This document shows positions 27,710-35,959 of a stretch of 64,000 bases of DNA, piece by piece; the first letter of the stretch is position 1, and each line of letters starts with the position of its first letter. The notes under the pieces are model-generated. The model saw only the letters and a list, made by a program, of their open reading frames with translations, did no database searches and was not told the origin of the DNA. The stretch is from Leptothrix sp. (in: b-proteobacteria) (GTDB taxonomy: Bacteria > Pseudomonadota > Gammaproteobacteria > Burkholderiales > Burkholderiaceae_C), in NCBI GenBank assembly GCA_013822685.1, contig PNKV01000019.1, positions 24,716 through 88,715 on the forward strand, read 5' to 3'. The position numbers were made by a program, and so were the translations under genes.

Positions 27710-28417
27710 TCACCACGGGCCGCAGCCCTGAAGTGGCACGGACCGCTGGATCAAGGGCTCCAGCCCGGCAGGCCAATGGGGCAACTCAATGAGGCGGTCA
27801 AGCAAGGGGCCGCGGCGTTTCAGGATGTTGACCCGCAGCGGCGGTGGCAGTTTGGGCGGGTGCCCGCTCACGCTCACTTCCAGCCTGAGGGGTGCGGCCG
27901 AGGCCTCAGTGCGCGACACCTGGTGACGGAAGATGAAGGCCAGCGCGGGATGGTGCATGGCGCAAGCCTGCAATCGCCGCAGTTGATCGGACCGGGCCTG
28001 GGGCAACCAGGCCAGCACGGCGCTGACGCTGCGTGACTTGAGGGCTTGCTCGGTGGCCCACAGGGATTCGGTGGGGGTGCGGGTCTGGATCCACACCAGG
28101 CGGTCTTCACGCAGGCCTTCGCGGCGCAGAGCTGGCAAGTGGGGGCTGTGTGGTGGGTTGACCAGCAGAACGGTGCCGCCTTGCGCCACAAGCTGCGCCA
28201 GCCCGGGAGACAACAGGCGCCATTCGGCGTGCACCCCGGGGGCCTGCAGCACCTCGGTCAGGGCCTGGCAGGGCCACCCGCCTCCGGGCAGTTCAGCGTC
28301 CAGGGCGGGGTGGCCGGTGGACAAGACCGGGGTGGCCTGCCCGCCCAAGGCATTGCCGCGCCACACCGTCTGGGCGATGTGATCGGGCAAAACCGGAGAC
28401 CGATGGGCAAGCAGCAT
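27710..28417 (-). CDS. imuA: ImuA, SOS mutagenesis accessory protein
   Basis: A 235-residue RecA/SulA-like protein that opens the imuA-imuB-dnaE2 cassette. Recognisable parts are TGHPALDAELPGGGWPCQALTE near the start (the ImuA version of the RecA Walker region) and LRLEVSVSGHPPKLPPPLRVNI plus CGPW at the C-terminus. In other species ImuA is needed for DnaE2-dependent mutagenesis and interacts with RecA and ImuB. ATG 28417 is used; GTG 28426 would add three residues but lies only five bases from the LexA box. The LexA operator directly upstream shows SOS control. Confidence 0.9.
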   Translation of the reverse strand: MLLAHRSPVLPDHIAQTVWRGNALGGQATPVLSTGHPALDAELPGGGWPCQALTEVLQAPGVHAEWRLLSPGLAQLVAQGGTVLLVNPPHSPHLPALRREGLREDRLVWIQTRTPTESLWATEQALKSRSVSAVLAWLPQARSDQLRRLQACAMHHPALAFIFRHQVSRTEASAAPLRLEVSVSGHPPKLPPPLRVNILKRRGPLLDRLIELPHWPAGLEPLIQRSVPLQGCGPW

Positions 28418-28431
28418 GGAAGGCACAGATA

Positions 28432-28447
28432 CTGTTTATTTGTACAG
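28432..28447. promoter_or_regulatory. lexA box: LexA box (SOS operator) of imuA-imuB-dnaE2
   Basis: CTGT (28432-28435), eight bases, ACAG (28444-28447): a perfect CTGT-N8-ACAG LexA operator with an AT-rich centre. It ends 14 bases before imuA ATG 28417 on the minus strand and would overlap the core promoter. The palindrome CGCAGCCTGGCTGCG (28456-28470) follows eight bases farther upstream. LexA cleavage after DNA damage should switch on the cassette. Confidence 0.9.
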
Positions 28448-28490
28448 TATCGTACCGCAGCCTGGCTGCGCCGTGTTGAGAAAAATGAAG

Positions 28491-28961
28491 TCAGCGGGGT
28501 TTTCTGAAATCGTCCTCGATCCACGCTGTGGCCGAGGCCATGTTCAGCTTGAAGTTGGCCGACACGCGCACCTGGGCCGCTTCGCCACCCTCTGCATCGT
28601 GGGCCGCCAGCAGCGCATGCGGTTCGTACTCGTCGGCCACGATGTCCAGCGTTACCCGCCATGGCTGCGTGGCCACGGTCACCACCACCTCTTTGTGCAA
28701 GGTGGCGTGCAGCTGTTGCTCATGCCGGCGGATCACTTCCGAGGCCGTTTTGACCAAGGTGTTGAAGGCCGACACATCCAGCGGCTTGGGGTTCTTCTTG
28801 TCGCGGCCCATGGTCCAGGGGCCGACGAGGGCGGGCTCGGGTTGGCCGTCCTTCAGCATCTCCACGGCCCAGCCATCGTCATCGTTGTTCTTGATGACGC
28901 GGGCCGTCCAGCCGTTGTCGGACCACAGGCGGGCTTCTTTCACAGGTGTCGTTTCAGTCAT
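28491..28961 (-). CDS. Conserved hypothetical protein downstream of leuA
   Basis: A 156-residue soluble protein that I cannot assign to a family. It begins MTETTPVKEARLWSDNGWTA and has a first half with WTMGRDKKNPKPLDVSAFN followed by a predicted helical stretch (TLVKTASEVIRRHEQQLHATLHK). A second half of alternating strands (VVVTVATQPWRVTLDIVADE) comes next. There is no signal peptide or membrane segment. The start lies 12 bases after the leuA stop, so it is probably transcribed with leuA, and its end is 43 bases from the SOS operator of the next unit. Coding character matches its neighbours. No function is proposed. Confidence 0.7.
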   Translation of the reverse strand: MTETTPVKEARLWSDNGWTARVIKNNDDDGWAVEMLKDGQPEPALVGPWTMGRDKKNPKPLDVSAFNTLVKTASEVIRRHEQQLHATLHKEVVVTVATQPWRVTLDIVADEYEPHALLAAHDAEGGEAAQVRVSANFKLNMASATAWIEDDFRKPR

Positions 28962-28973
28962 CCGCCGATCGTC

Positions 28974-30638
28974 TCATGCCTTGTTCAGCCGGTTGACCGC
29001 CTGCACCAAGGCTTGCAATGACGCGGTGACCAGGTTGGGATGCCAGCCCGCGCCATGCACACCGCCCGCCACGCCGGCCCCGCCCAATTCAACCCAAGCC
29101 AAGGCCGACGCATCCGAGCCCTGCCCAGTGGCGTGCTCCTCGTAGCCGTGCAATTGCATGCCGGGCGGCAAATCCAAAGCTTGCAAGGCATGCCAGGCCG
29201 CGTCCAGCGGGCCATTGCCTTGCCCCACCAAGTGCCGTGCCTCGCCATGGATTTTCACGGCCAGGCTCACATGCGTCACCGTGCCGTGCTCTTCGAGCTG
29301 GTGGCTCACCAACTCCAGCGGCGCCGTGCGTTCAAGGTACTCAGCGCGGAACAAGTCCCACAACACGCCAGAGGTCAGCTCGCGCCCCGTGTCATCGGCC
29401 ACACGCTGCACGATGCCGCTGAACTCGATCTGCGCGCGGCGCGGCAAGACCAGCCCATAGGCCGACTCCAGCAAATACGTGATGCCGCCTTTGCCAGACT
29501 GGCTGTTGACCCGCACCACCGCCTCGTAATTGCCGCCCACATCGGCCGGATCAATCGGCAAGTAAGGAACCGCCCACAAGGTTTGCCCCGCCTGGGCCGT
29601 CATGCCTTTGCGGATGGCATCCTGGTGCGACCCCGAGAACGCCGTGAACACCAGATCGCCCGCATAGGGATGGCGTGGGTGCACTGGCAACGAAATGCAT
29701 TGCTCCACCTCGCGGGCCAAGGCGTGCAGGTTCGAGAAATTAAGCCCGGGGCTGACACCCTGGCTGTACAAGTTGAGCGCCAAGGTCACCAGATCGACAT
29801 TGCCCGTGCGCTCGCCATTACCAAACAAGCAGCCTTCCACGCGCTGCGCGCCGGCCATCAAGGCCAATTCGGCGGCGGCCACGGCGGTGCCCCGGTCATT
29901 GTGCGGGTGCACGCTTAACACGATGGCATCGCGCCGGGCCAGGTGCCGGTGCATCCACTCGATCTGGTCGGCATAGACATTGGGGGTGGCCGCCTCGACC
30001 GTGGCCGGCAAGTTGATGATGGCCGGCCGCTCGGGCGTGGGCTGCCAGACCTCGGTCACGGCATTGCAAACCTCCAGCGCAAAATCCAGTTCGGTCGTGC
30101 TGAAGGTTTCCGGGCTGTACTGAAGCGTCCAATGGGTTTCGGGATGATCGTCAGCCAGTTGCTTGATCAGGCGCGCGCTGTTGACGGCCAATTGCCGGAC
30201 CTCGGCCTGGCTCATGTTGAACACCCATTGGCGCCATGCGGGGGCCGTGGCGTTGTACAGGTGGACGATGGCACGGGGCGCGCCCCTCAGTGCCTCAAAA
30301 GTGCGCCGGATCAGGTCTTCGCGCGCCTGGGTGATCACCTCGATGGTGACGTCGTCGGGGATGTTCCCCTCTTCGATGAGCGTGCGCACCAGGTCAAAAT
30401 CAGTCTGCGAAGCTGCGGGAAACGCTACCTCGATTTCCTTGAACCCAAGCTTGACCAGCGTCTTGAACAGGCGCAGTTTGGTGGTGCCATCCATGGGCTC
30501 GAACAAGGCCTGGTTGCCATCGCGCAGGTCGGTGCTCATCCACACGGGGGCTTGGGTCAGGCGCTGTTGGGGCCAGGTGCGGTCGGGCAAATCCACCGTG
30601 GGGGCGGGGCGGTATTTTTGAGAGGGGTCTTTCAACAT
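28974..30638 (-). CDS. leuA: 2-Isopropylmalate synthase, class II
   Basis: Condenses acetyl-CoA with 2-oxoisovalerate, the committed step to leucine. The 554-residue length and the start [20 protein letters not shown] identify the class II LeuA form found in actinobacteria and many proteobacteria. Catalytic-domain motifs include [36 protein letters not shown] and [15 protein letters not shown]. The C-terminal 150 residues form the leucine-binding regulatory domain ([17 protein letters not shown]). GGAG lies ten bases before ATG 30638. A leucine-rich leader ORF and terminator hairpin lie just upstream and suggest attenuation. Confidence 0.95.
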   Translation of the reverse strand: MLKDPSQKYRPAPTVDLPDRTWPQQRLTQAPVWMSTDLRDGNQALFEPMDGTTKLRLFKTLVKLGFKEIEVAFPAASQTDFDLVRTLIEEGNIPDDVTIEVITQAREDLIRRTFEALRGAPRAIVHLYNATAPAWRQWVFNMSQAEVRQLAVNSARLIKQLADDHPETHWTLQYSPETFSTTELDFALEVCNAVTEVWQPTPERPAIINLPATVEAATPNVYADQIEWMHRHLARRDAIVLSVHPHNDRGTAVAAAELALMAGAQRVEGCLFGNGERTGNVDLVTLALNLYSQGVSPGLNFSNLHALAREVEQCISLPVHPRHPYAGDLVFTAFSGSHQDAIRKGMTAQAGQTLWAVPYLPIDPADVGGNYEAVVRVNSQSGKGGITYLLESAYGLVLPRRAQIEFSGIVQRVADDTGRELTSGVLWDLFRAEYLERTAPLELVSHQLEEHGTVTHVSLAVKIHGEARHLVGQGNGPLDAAWHALQALDLPPGMQLHGYEEHATGQGSDASALAWVELGGAGVAGGVHGAGWHPNLVTASLQALVQAVNRLNKA

Positions 30639-30658
30639 GACAATCGGCTCCAGAAATG

Positions 30659-30682
30659 AAAAAGCCAGCTCGAAAGCTGGCT
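30659..30682 (-). terminator. UUCG-loop attenuator hairpin before leuA
   Basis: On the minus strand AGCCAGCT and AGCTGGCT form an 8-bp stem closed by a TTCG tetraloop and followed by four T. It lies 20 bases upstream of leuA ATG 30638 and 33 bases after the stop of the leucine-rich leader ORF. Its position inside the leader, before the structural gene, is that of a transcription attenuator rather than an end-of-operon terminator. Confidence 0.75.
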
Positions 30683-30715
30683 GGAGGGGTGTCGGAGGTT
30701 GGTGTGGCCGAAAGG

Positions 30716-30802
30716 TTAGCCAGACTCAACACACGCGCTCGCACCCACGCCAGCCAGGAAGGCTAGCGATAGCAGGGCGAGGGTGGTCATCGACAAGTTC
30801 AT
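30716..30802 (-). CDS. leuL: Leucine-rich leader peptide of leuA (candidate)
   Basis: A 28-codon ORF starting [18 protein letters not shown]. Six of its codons encode leucine, five of them in the nine positions from residue 8 to 16, and two are the rare CTA. The stop lies 33 bases before the stem of the UUCG terminator that precedes leuA. This order (leucine-rich short ORF, hairpin with T-run, leuA) is the classical leu attenuator. The peptide could also be read as a short hydrophobic protein, but the placement argues for a leader. A TTGACT element about 30 bases upstream may be the -35 box, which would leave almost no untranslated leader. The gene name is by function, not homology. Confidence 0.6.
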   Translation of the reverse strand: MNLSMTTLALLSLAFLAGVGASACVESG

Positions 30803-30847
30803 GATTGCAAGTGTGGCCCTCAAGTCAGGCTGAAGTCAAGCGTTGGC

Positions 30848-31381
30848 TTAACAACCGGATGTAGTGGCCGCACTCAATTCAGGAATGGTGCGAGCGGCTG
30901 TCGCGTCGGTGTACGTGAATTGACAGGATTCTGGAGAAGGGCTGCCCGCTACACGAATAGTGACCGAGTTGCCTGATACCAGCACTTCATGCTCATTGGT
31001 GTCGATCTCGGCGGCTGCCACGATGCCGTCAGCCGACGCTGAAGGATAGCCGTGGCTGAAAGCCACCAAGGTATGTGTTTCAGTGCACAAAGTGCCATGG
31101 CCTTCTTTGGACAAGGCGGCCAACTCACCATTGGCCGTGCAGGCCTGCTTGGTGCCGAGTTTGTTTTGTGTCAATGCTGCGCTGTGCAGCATCGCCGCGG
31201 CTGCAGCAACGGACCCACGGACGTCCATGAGCTTGGATATCCGGTGACCGGACTGGTAATCATTGATCTTTGGCAGGGCCATGCCCGAGACAAGGCCTAG
31301 AACAGCAACCACCACAGCCACTTCCAGAATGGTGAGTCCAGTTTGTTTTTTGTTCTGATGAGTAGTTTGCGCCACGGTCAT
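30848..31381 (-). CDS. Orphan type IV pilin-like protein
   Basis: A 177-residue prepilin-like protein. A short basic leader is followed by the cleavage/methylation motif KKQTG/LTILEVAVVVAVLGLVSG, with Gly before the cut and Glu at position +5, then a hydrophobic helix and a soluble domain. The C-terminus carries a Cys pair (SPESCQFTYTD and a terminal GC) typical of the pilin disulfide loop. Start choice is uncertain: AAGGA touches ATG 31381 but is well spaced for GTG 31375. No other pilus or secretion gene is nearby, so it depends on assembly machinery elsewhere. It could be a minor pilin or pseudopilin. Confidence 0.8.
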   Translation of the reverse strand: MTVAQTTHQNKKQTGLTILEVAVVVAVLGLVSGMALPKINDYQSGHRISKLMDVRGSVAAAAAMLHSAALTQNKLGTKQACTANGELAALSKEGHGTLCTETHTLVAFSHGYPSASADGIVAAAEIDTNEHEVLVSGNSVTIRVAGSPSPESCQFTYTDATAARTIPELSAATTSGC

Positions 31382-31492
31382 TCCTTCAGCGGATAGAACT
31401 CGACATTGGGAGTTCTCATGGTTCCGTTTTCGGCTGATTTGGCGGCCGCTTGAGGCACATTCAGGACATTTCACACGAATCAGGTCGTGTTG

Positions 31493-32728
31493 TTAAAGCG
31501 CGCAAACCCTGTTGCGGCCTTGGTGTTTTGCGTCATACAGGGCGCGGTCGGCCCTGGAGATCAAGCTGTCGGGCGTGGCGCCTGGCATGGCCGCGTTGCA
31601 GCAGGCCACCCCCAGGCTAACGGTGACCACAGGCAAATTGGGCGACGCCTCATGCGCCATCGCCATGCCTTCGACGGCGTTGCGAAGCCGCTCCGCTGCC
31701 TGCAAGGCGAGGGCCAAAGACGTGTCGGGCAGCACAGCAATGAACTCTTCGCCGCCATAGCGGGCCACCATGTCGCCGGGCTTGCGCAAGCTGTTCTGCA
31801 TCACGATGGCCACCTGGCGCAAGCACTCGTCGCCCGCTGGGTGGCCATAGTGGTCGTTGTAAGGCTTGAAATGATCCACATCCATCATGATGATGGCCAC
31901 TTCGGTTCCGCCATGTTTGGCGCGCTGCCAAAGGTCTTGAAGGTACTCCTGGAAATGGCGGCGATTGAACAGCCCCGTCAGCACGTCAACCCGAGACAAC
32001 TGCTGCAATTTCAGGTTCACCTCGCTGAGGGCCTTGACCAGCTCACGCTCGCGTTCGCTGAGCAAGTAGCGGCGGCGCTTGTCGCGCTCCATCACGTAGT
32101 TGGCGCACAGCGAGAAAGCCACCGTGGCCGCTGTCAGTGAGCAGATGGGCCACACCAGTCGCGGGTTGAAGTTGGGCAGCACCCATATGCCCACCACCTG
32201 GATGGCCAAGACGGCCAGCGAAAAACCAAGCGCCGACCAGAAACGCAGACGCTGGACGAGGTTGCCGTACATCACCACCACCGCAAAGCCGGCGTGATAG
32301 AAATCGCTCAAAGGGCTGCGGGTGATGGACAGGGCGTAAGCCAGCGTAGCCGCCGCGAACAAACCACTGATCACCACGGCCGAATCAAGCAACACCGGAT
32401 GGTGAATCAAAGGTTTGTCGCGGTTCAGCCAGAGGATCAGCAAGGCCAACAGGGCCAGGGGCGTGAAAATCAACAGCCGCAACTGGACGGCGATGCTGAA
32501 CACATCTGGGATCAGCAAATAGTCTGCCACCAGAAAACCGTCGTACACCACCAGCGAAATCAAGCCGCTGATGATGAAATGTCGCAAACGCTGCTGAGGA
32601 TCCTGGCTGAGGAATTCATGCTCCAGCGCCGCGGGAAACTTCATCCACTTGAAACCAAGGTTTAGCAAGTCTTGCACCTGGTTCATGCGCAAGCGGTCGA
32701 GCTCGATGGTGGCGGGGGCCGTGCTCAT
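31493..32728 (-). CDS. Membrane diguanylate cyclase (KxxD I-site)
   Basis: A 411-residue GGDEF protein that should make cyclic di-GMP. About six membrane helices lie between residues 45 and 220, followed by a short coiled linker (RERELVKALSEVNLKLQQL) and the GGDEF domain (about 245-408; DVLTGLFNRRHFQEYL, MMDVDHFKPYNDHYGHPAGD, active loop RYGGEEF). The inhibitory site position five residues before the loop reads KPGD rather than RxxD, so product feedback may be weak. Its start overlaps the stop of the next cyclase gene by four bases, so the two are coupled. The membrane part is probably the sensor; its signal is unknown. Confidence 0.92.
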   Translation of the reverse strand: MSTAPATIELDRLRMNQVQDLLNLGFKWMKFPAALEHEFLSQDPQQRLRHFIISGLISLVVYDGFLVADYLLIPDVFSIAVQLRLLIFTPLALLALLILWLNRDKPLIHHPVLLDSAVVISGLFAAATLAYALSITRSPLSDFYHAGFAVVVMYGNLVQRLRFWSALGFSLAVLAIQVVGIWVLPNFNPRLVWPICSLTAATVAFSLCANYVMERDKRRRYLLSERERELVKALSEVNLKLQQLSRVDVLTGLFNRRHFQEYLQDLWQRAKHGGTEVAIIMMDVDHFKPYNDHYGHPAGDECLRQVAIVMQNSLRKPGDMVARYGGEEFIAVLPDTSLALALQAAERLRNAVEGMAMAHEASPNLPVVTVSLGVACCNAAMPGATPDSLISRADRALYDAKHQGRNRVCAL

Positions 32729-34062
32729 GCGGTGCGCCCAGAGTCAGGGTCTGGCCAGACACGATTGCGTCCGCTGTTCTTGGCCCGGTACAGGGCTTCG
32801 TCGACCTGGATCAGCAGGGCTTTCTGGCTGGCCCCACGGTCAATGGGTCGCATGGATGCCACGCCCACGCTGACGGTCACAAACGAGCTGGTGGGCGAGC
32901 CCACATGAGGCACGCGCAGGCGTTCGATGGCGACCTTGATGCGGTCGGCCGCCTGCAAGGCAATGGGCAAGGTCGTGCCCGTCAGGACGGCAATGAACTC
33001 TTCGCCGCCAAAGCGCGCCACCAGATCACCGGGGCGCCGCAGCCGGCGTTTGAGCGTGCTGGCCACCTGGCGCAGGCATTCGTCGCCAGTGGGGTGACCA
33101 TAGTGGTCGTTGTAGGCCTTGAAGTGGTCCACGTCGATCATGATCAGCGACACCTCGCTGCCGTCCACCTCTGCGCGCTCCCAGACTTGCGTCAGGAACT
33201 CGTCGAAATGACGGCGGTTGGCCACCTGCGTGAGCAGGTCAGACCGGGAGATCTTGTCCAGCCGCTCATTCGCGGTCTTCAGGGCGGCCAGCAGATTGGT
33301 CTCGCGGATCCGCAGCAGCCAGTTCTGGCGCTCGTCGCGCTCCAGGCTGTAGCAGCCGAACAGGGTGAAGGTCATGGTCGATATCAGCACGATGGCGGAG
33401 GGGATCATGACCTCGATCGGCGCAGGCGGTATGAAGTGCAAGGCCACCACCGTGCCCATGGCGATGAAGATGTCCAGGACCAGGGCCATCCAGAAGCGCA
33501 TTTGCGCCACCGAGTGGCTGAACATCACCACCACGGCCAACCCGACCAAGTAAGGGCCGGCCAAGGGGTCCTTGCTGATGCTGGACAAATACAGAACGAT
33601 GCAGGTGGCCAGCACGGCGGCCAGCAGCACCAAGGTTTCCCGAAAAAAGGGGTGGGGTGTTTTGATCAGCACGTACAGGCCGATCAGGCACACCGGTGTG
33701 AACAAGCCCGTGCGCAGTGCCACGGCCTCGGCAAACACATCCGGGATCATCAACAGGTCGGTCAGCAAGTAGCCGTTGAACAAGATCATGACCAAGGCGG
33801 CCGTGATGATGATGACCCTCAAGCGGTCTGCGGCGGTATCGTGCTGAAAACGTTTTTCAAGCTCGGTGGGAAAACGCAGCGTCGGAAAGCCGTTTGTCAG
33901 CAGCTGGTCAATTTGCTCGGCGGAATCCCCGGAGACGGGACCGTAATCAACGGGCGCAAGGTCGATTGCCCCAAAGCCGGTCGTGGGGATGAAGTCGCGC
34001 GCGGTAGGGTGGATGGACACCGAAGCAGATCCAGGCGTTTGCTGTTTCAAACCTTCAAACAT
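32725..34062 (-). CDS. Membrane diguanylate cyclase (intact I-site)
   Basis: A 445-residue paralogue of the downstream cyclase with the same plan: a soluble N-terminal 75 residues, about six membrane helices (residues 80-255), a linker helix and a GGDEF domain (about 275-435; DLLTQVANRRHFDEFLTQ, MIDVDHFKAYNDHYGHPTGD, active loop RFGGEEF). The inhibitory motif RPGD lies exactly five residues before the loop, so feedback inhibition by cyclic di-GMP should work. The segments ALEHEF/ELEKRF and LLIPDVF/LMIPDVF in the two proteins show a tandem duplication. It is the first gene of the pair. Confidence 0.92.
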   Translation of the reverse strand: MFEGLKQQTPGSASVSIHPTARDFIPTTGFGAIDLAPVDYGPVSGDSAEQIDQLLTNGFPTLRFPTELEKRFQHDTAADRLRVIIITAALVMILFNGYLLTDLLMIPDVFAEAVALRTGLFTPVCLIGLYVLIKTPHPFFRETLVLLAAVLATCIVLYLSSISKDPLAGPYLVGLAVVVMFSHSVAQMRFWMALVLDIFIAMGTVVALHFIPPAPIEVMIPSAIVLISTMTFTLFGCYSLERDERQNWLLRIRETNLLAALKTANERLDKISRSDLLTQVANRRHFDEFLTQVWERAEVDGSEVSLIMIDVDHFKAYNDHYGHPTGDECLRQVASTLKRRLRRPGDLVARFGGEEFIAVLTGTTLPIALQAADRIKVAIERLRVPHVGSPTSSFVTVSVGVASMRPIDRGASQKALLIQVDEALYRAKNSGRNRVWPDPDSGRTA

Positions 34063-34216
34063 AAAACATGGTCACGATGGCGCAGGAGGTGCCTGGGCAC
34101 GCCATCATCAATCAATTCACCATGGTTTGAAGCCGGATTTTCCCCCTTGATGTCCGGGATGCAGGGATGAATTCACGTGCGAATGTGCCGCAAATTGCAT
34201 CAATCAGCGCTGAGTT

Positions 34217-34498
34217 TTATTCGGCGTCTGGTTTGCCGAACAAGTGCACAAACAAATCGTCGTCGGTGATCTCCCGAACCGACAAGCCATCCACAGGTTC
34301 GCGAAATGGCGTGGCTGGTTGCGCCGGCAGCAGGGCCGCCGGCATGGTTTCTGCGAAATTGACCACAGGGCCACCTTCGCCAGATCTTTGCAAGCGCCAG
34401 GACATGGAGTCGGCCAAAGAGGGGGTGTCATCCCACGGTATAAACCCAGTGGCTGGCTGAGCGGAGCGTTCGGCTGGATTCGGTGGGGGCGTTTTCAT
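34217..34498 (-). CDS. Hypothetical 93-residue protein
   Basis: A 93-residue reading frame starting MKTPPPNPAERSAQPATGFI and ending in an acidic-hydrophobic tail, ITDDDLFVHLFGKPDAE. No domain, signal or membrane segment is visible. The codon pattern is plausible for this genome, but no clear ribosome site is seen before ATG 34498. It occupies the gap between the diguanylate cyclase pair and the divergent tag gene. It could be a small regulatory or structural protein or a chance frame; I cannot tell which. Confidence 0.45.
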   Translation of the reverse strand: MKTPPPNPAERSAQPATGFIPWDDTPSLADSMSWRLQRSGEGGPVVNFAETMPAALLPAQPATPFREPVDGLSVREITDDDLFVHLFGKPDAE

Positions 34499-34567
34499 GT
34501 GGCCAGCGTACCCAGCTGGTTCACTTGTAAACAGACGATAAAAGCACTTTTGGACGACCAGTTAACG

Positions 34568-35215
34568 ATGAGCACACCCGCGGGACTTTTCTCCGACACG
34601 CCCGGCTTCATGCGCTGCACGTGGTGTCAGGCCACGCCGGCTTACCAGCGCTACCACGACCAAGAGTGGGGCTTCCCGGAAACCGATGACCGGCAGTTGT
34701 TTGAAAAGCTTTGCCTGGAGGGCTTTCAGGCCGGGCTGAGCTGGCTCACCATCCTCAACAAGCGGGAGGGCTTCCGGCAGGCTTTCGCCAACTTTGACGT
34801 GGACCAGGTGGCCCGCTTTGAAGACAGTGACGTCGAGCGGCTGGTCATGGACGCAGGCATCGTGCGGCACCGGGGCAAGATCGTCTCGACCATCAACAAT
34901 GCACGGCGGGCGATCGAGTTGCGTGAAGAGTTTGGCTCACTGTCGGCCTACATCTGGCGCTTTGAGCCGGCCGCCCACGCCCGCCCCAAGCGCGTGACCT
35001 TGGAAGCGCTCAAGGCTTTGCCCATCGCGCCAGAGGCCGTGGCCCTGTCCAAGGATCTGAAAAAACGCGGCTGGACCTTTGTGGGCCCCACCACCTTGTA
35101 CGCATTCATGCAGGCCATGGGCATGGTCAATGACCACATCGAAGGCTGCGGCGTGCGTCAAGCGGCGTTGGCCGCCCGCGCCAGCCTGAAGCCGCTCAAG
35201 CAGCCAGCTTCCTGA
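34568..35215 (+). CDS. tag: DNA-3-methyladenine glycosylase I
   Basis: Removes 3-methyladenine from alkylated DNA in base excision repair. The 215-residue product has the Tag signature: the N-terminal zinc-ligand region MRCTWCQATPAYQRYHDQEWG, FEKLCLEGFQAGLSWLTILNKRE with the active-site Glu, and the C-terminal zinc ligands in GMVNDHIEGCGVR. The frame stays open upstream to 34244, but ATG 34568 gives the family N-terminus. Its end overlaps the convergent FMN reductase gene by 20 bases. Confidence 0.95.
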   Translation: MSTPAGLFSDTPGFMRCTWCQATPAYQRYHDQEWGFPETDDRQLFEKLCLEGFQAGLSWLTILNKREGFRQAFANFDVDQVARFEDSDVERLVMDAGIVRHRGKIVSTINNARRAIELREEFGSLSAYIWRFEPAAHARPKRVTLEALKALPIAPEAVALSKDLKKRGWTFVGPTTLYAFMQAMGMVNDHIEGCGVRQAALAARASLKPLKQPAS

Positions 35216-35750
35216 CCCAGGCCACGTAGCGGTCGACCCAGGCCTGCAGGAATTTGCGGCTGTCCTCGTTGGCGATGCTGCCATCGGGGCCAAACAGGCC
35301 TTCCTTGGCCTGCACAAAAGCTTCGGGCTGGCCCAGCGTAGGCACATCCAGGTAAGCCAGCACATTGCGCAAGTGCTGCTGGGCCAGGGCGGTGCCAATG
35401 GCGCCCACCGAGACACCAATCACCCCAGCCGGCTTGCCGCCCCACACGCTTTGTCCATACGGACGCGAGGCATGGTCAATGGCGTTTTTCAGCACGCCGG
35501 GAAAGGATCGGTTGTACTCGGGGGTCACGAACAGCAGGCCGTGGGCGGATTTGACGGCCGCCTTCAACCGCTTGACGGATTCTGCCGGGTTGGCATCATC
35601 ATCCTGGTTGTACAAAGGCAGATCGTCAATCTGAACATGCTCAAACGCAAAGTCAGACGGTGCCAACTTGGCCAGCGCAACGGCCAGCTGGTGGTTGAAA
35701 GACGCTTTGCGCAAGCTGCCCACCACCACAGCGATTTTGATTTCACTCAT
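35196..35750 (-). CDS. NADPH-dependent FMN reductase
   Basis: A 184-residue flavodoxin-like oxidoreductase. IAVVVGSLRKASFNHQLAVAL (phosphate-binding loop for FMN), PEYNRSFPGVLKNAIDHASRP (the FMN-binding/dimer loop) and KPAGVIGVSVGAIGTALAQQHLRNVL define the NADPH-dependent FMN reductase/chromate reductase family. Members reduce quinones, azo compounds or chromate with NADPH; the physiological substrate is open. The 3-prime end overlaps tag by 20 bases on the opposite strand. A 209-base gap upstream separates it from the divergent CheY-like gene and should hold both promoters; I see no clear operator there. Confidence 0.92.
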   Translation of the reverse strand: MSEIKIAVVVGSLRKASFNHQLAVALAKLAPSDFAFEHVQIDDLPLYNQDDDANPAESVKRLKAAVKSAHGLLFVTPEYNRSFPGVLKNAIDHASRPYGQSVWGGKPAGVIGVSVGAIGTALAQQHLRNVLAYLDVPTLGQPEAFVQAKEGLFGPDGSIANEDSRKFLQAWVDRYVAWVRKLAA

Positions 35751-35959
35751 GAAGAAACTCCTTGGGCTCTGGATTGCGTGACTCGGCCTTGATTAAAGCC
35801 TCATTGCGTGCAATTTGCTCAGCTTGGCAGTGAACCCTGCGCGGCGTCAGGTTTTACGATCTGCGAAAGACTGCGCTTTCAGGAATTTTTAAGTGAAGGC
35901 TCAGAAGCGCAGCCTCTGCGGGGCTGAAGATACATGTCAGCAGTTGTATCGGGGTTCCC

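Noticed and set aside
34244..34567. N-terminal extension of tag
   Set aside because: The added residues do not resemble Tag, whose N-terminal zinc region begins just after ATG 34568.
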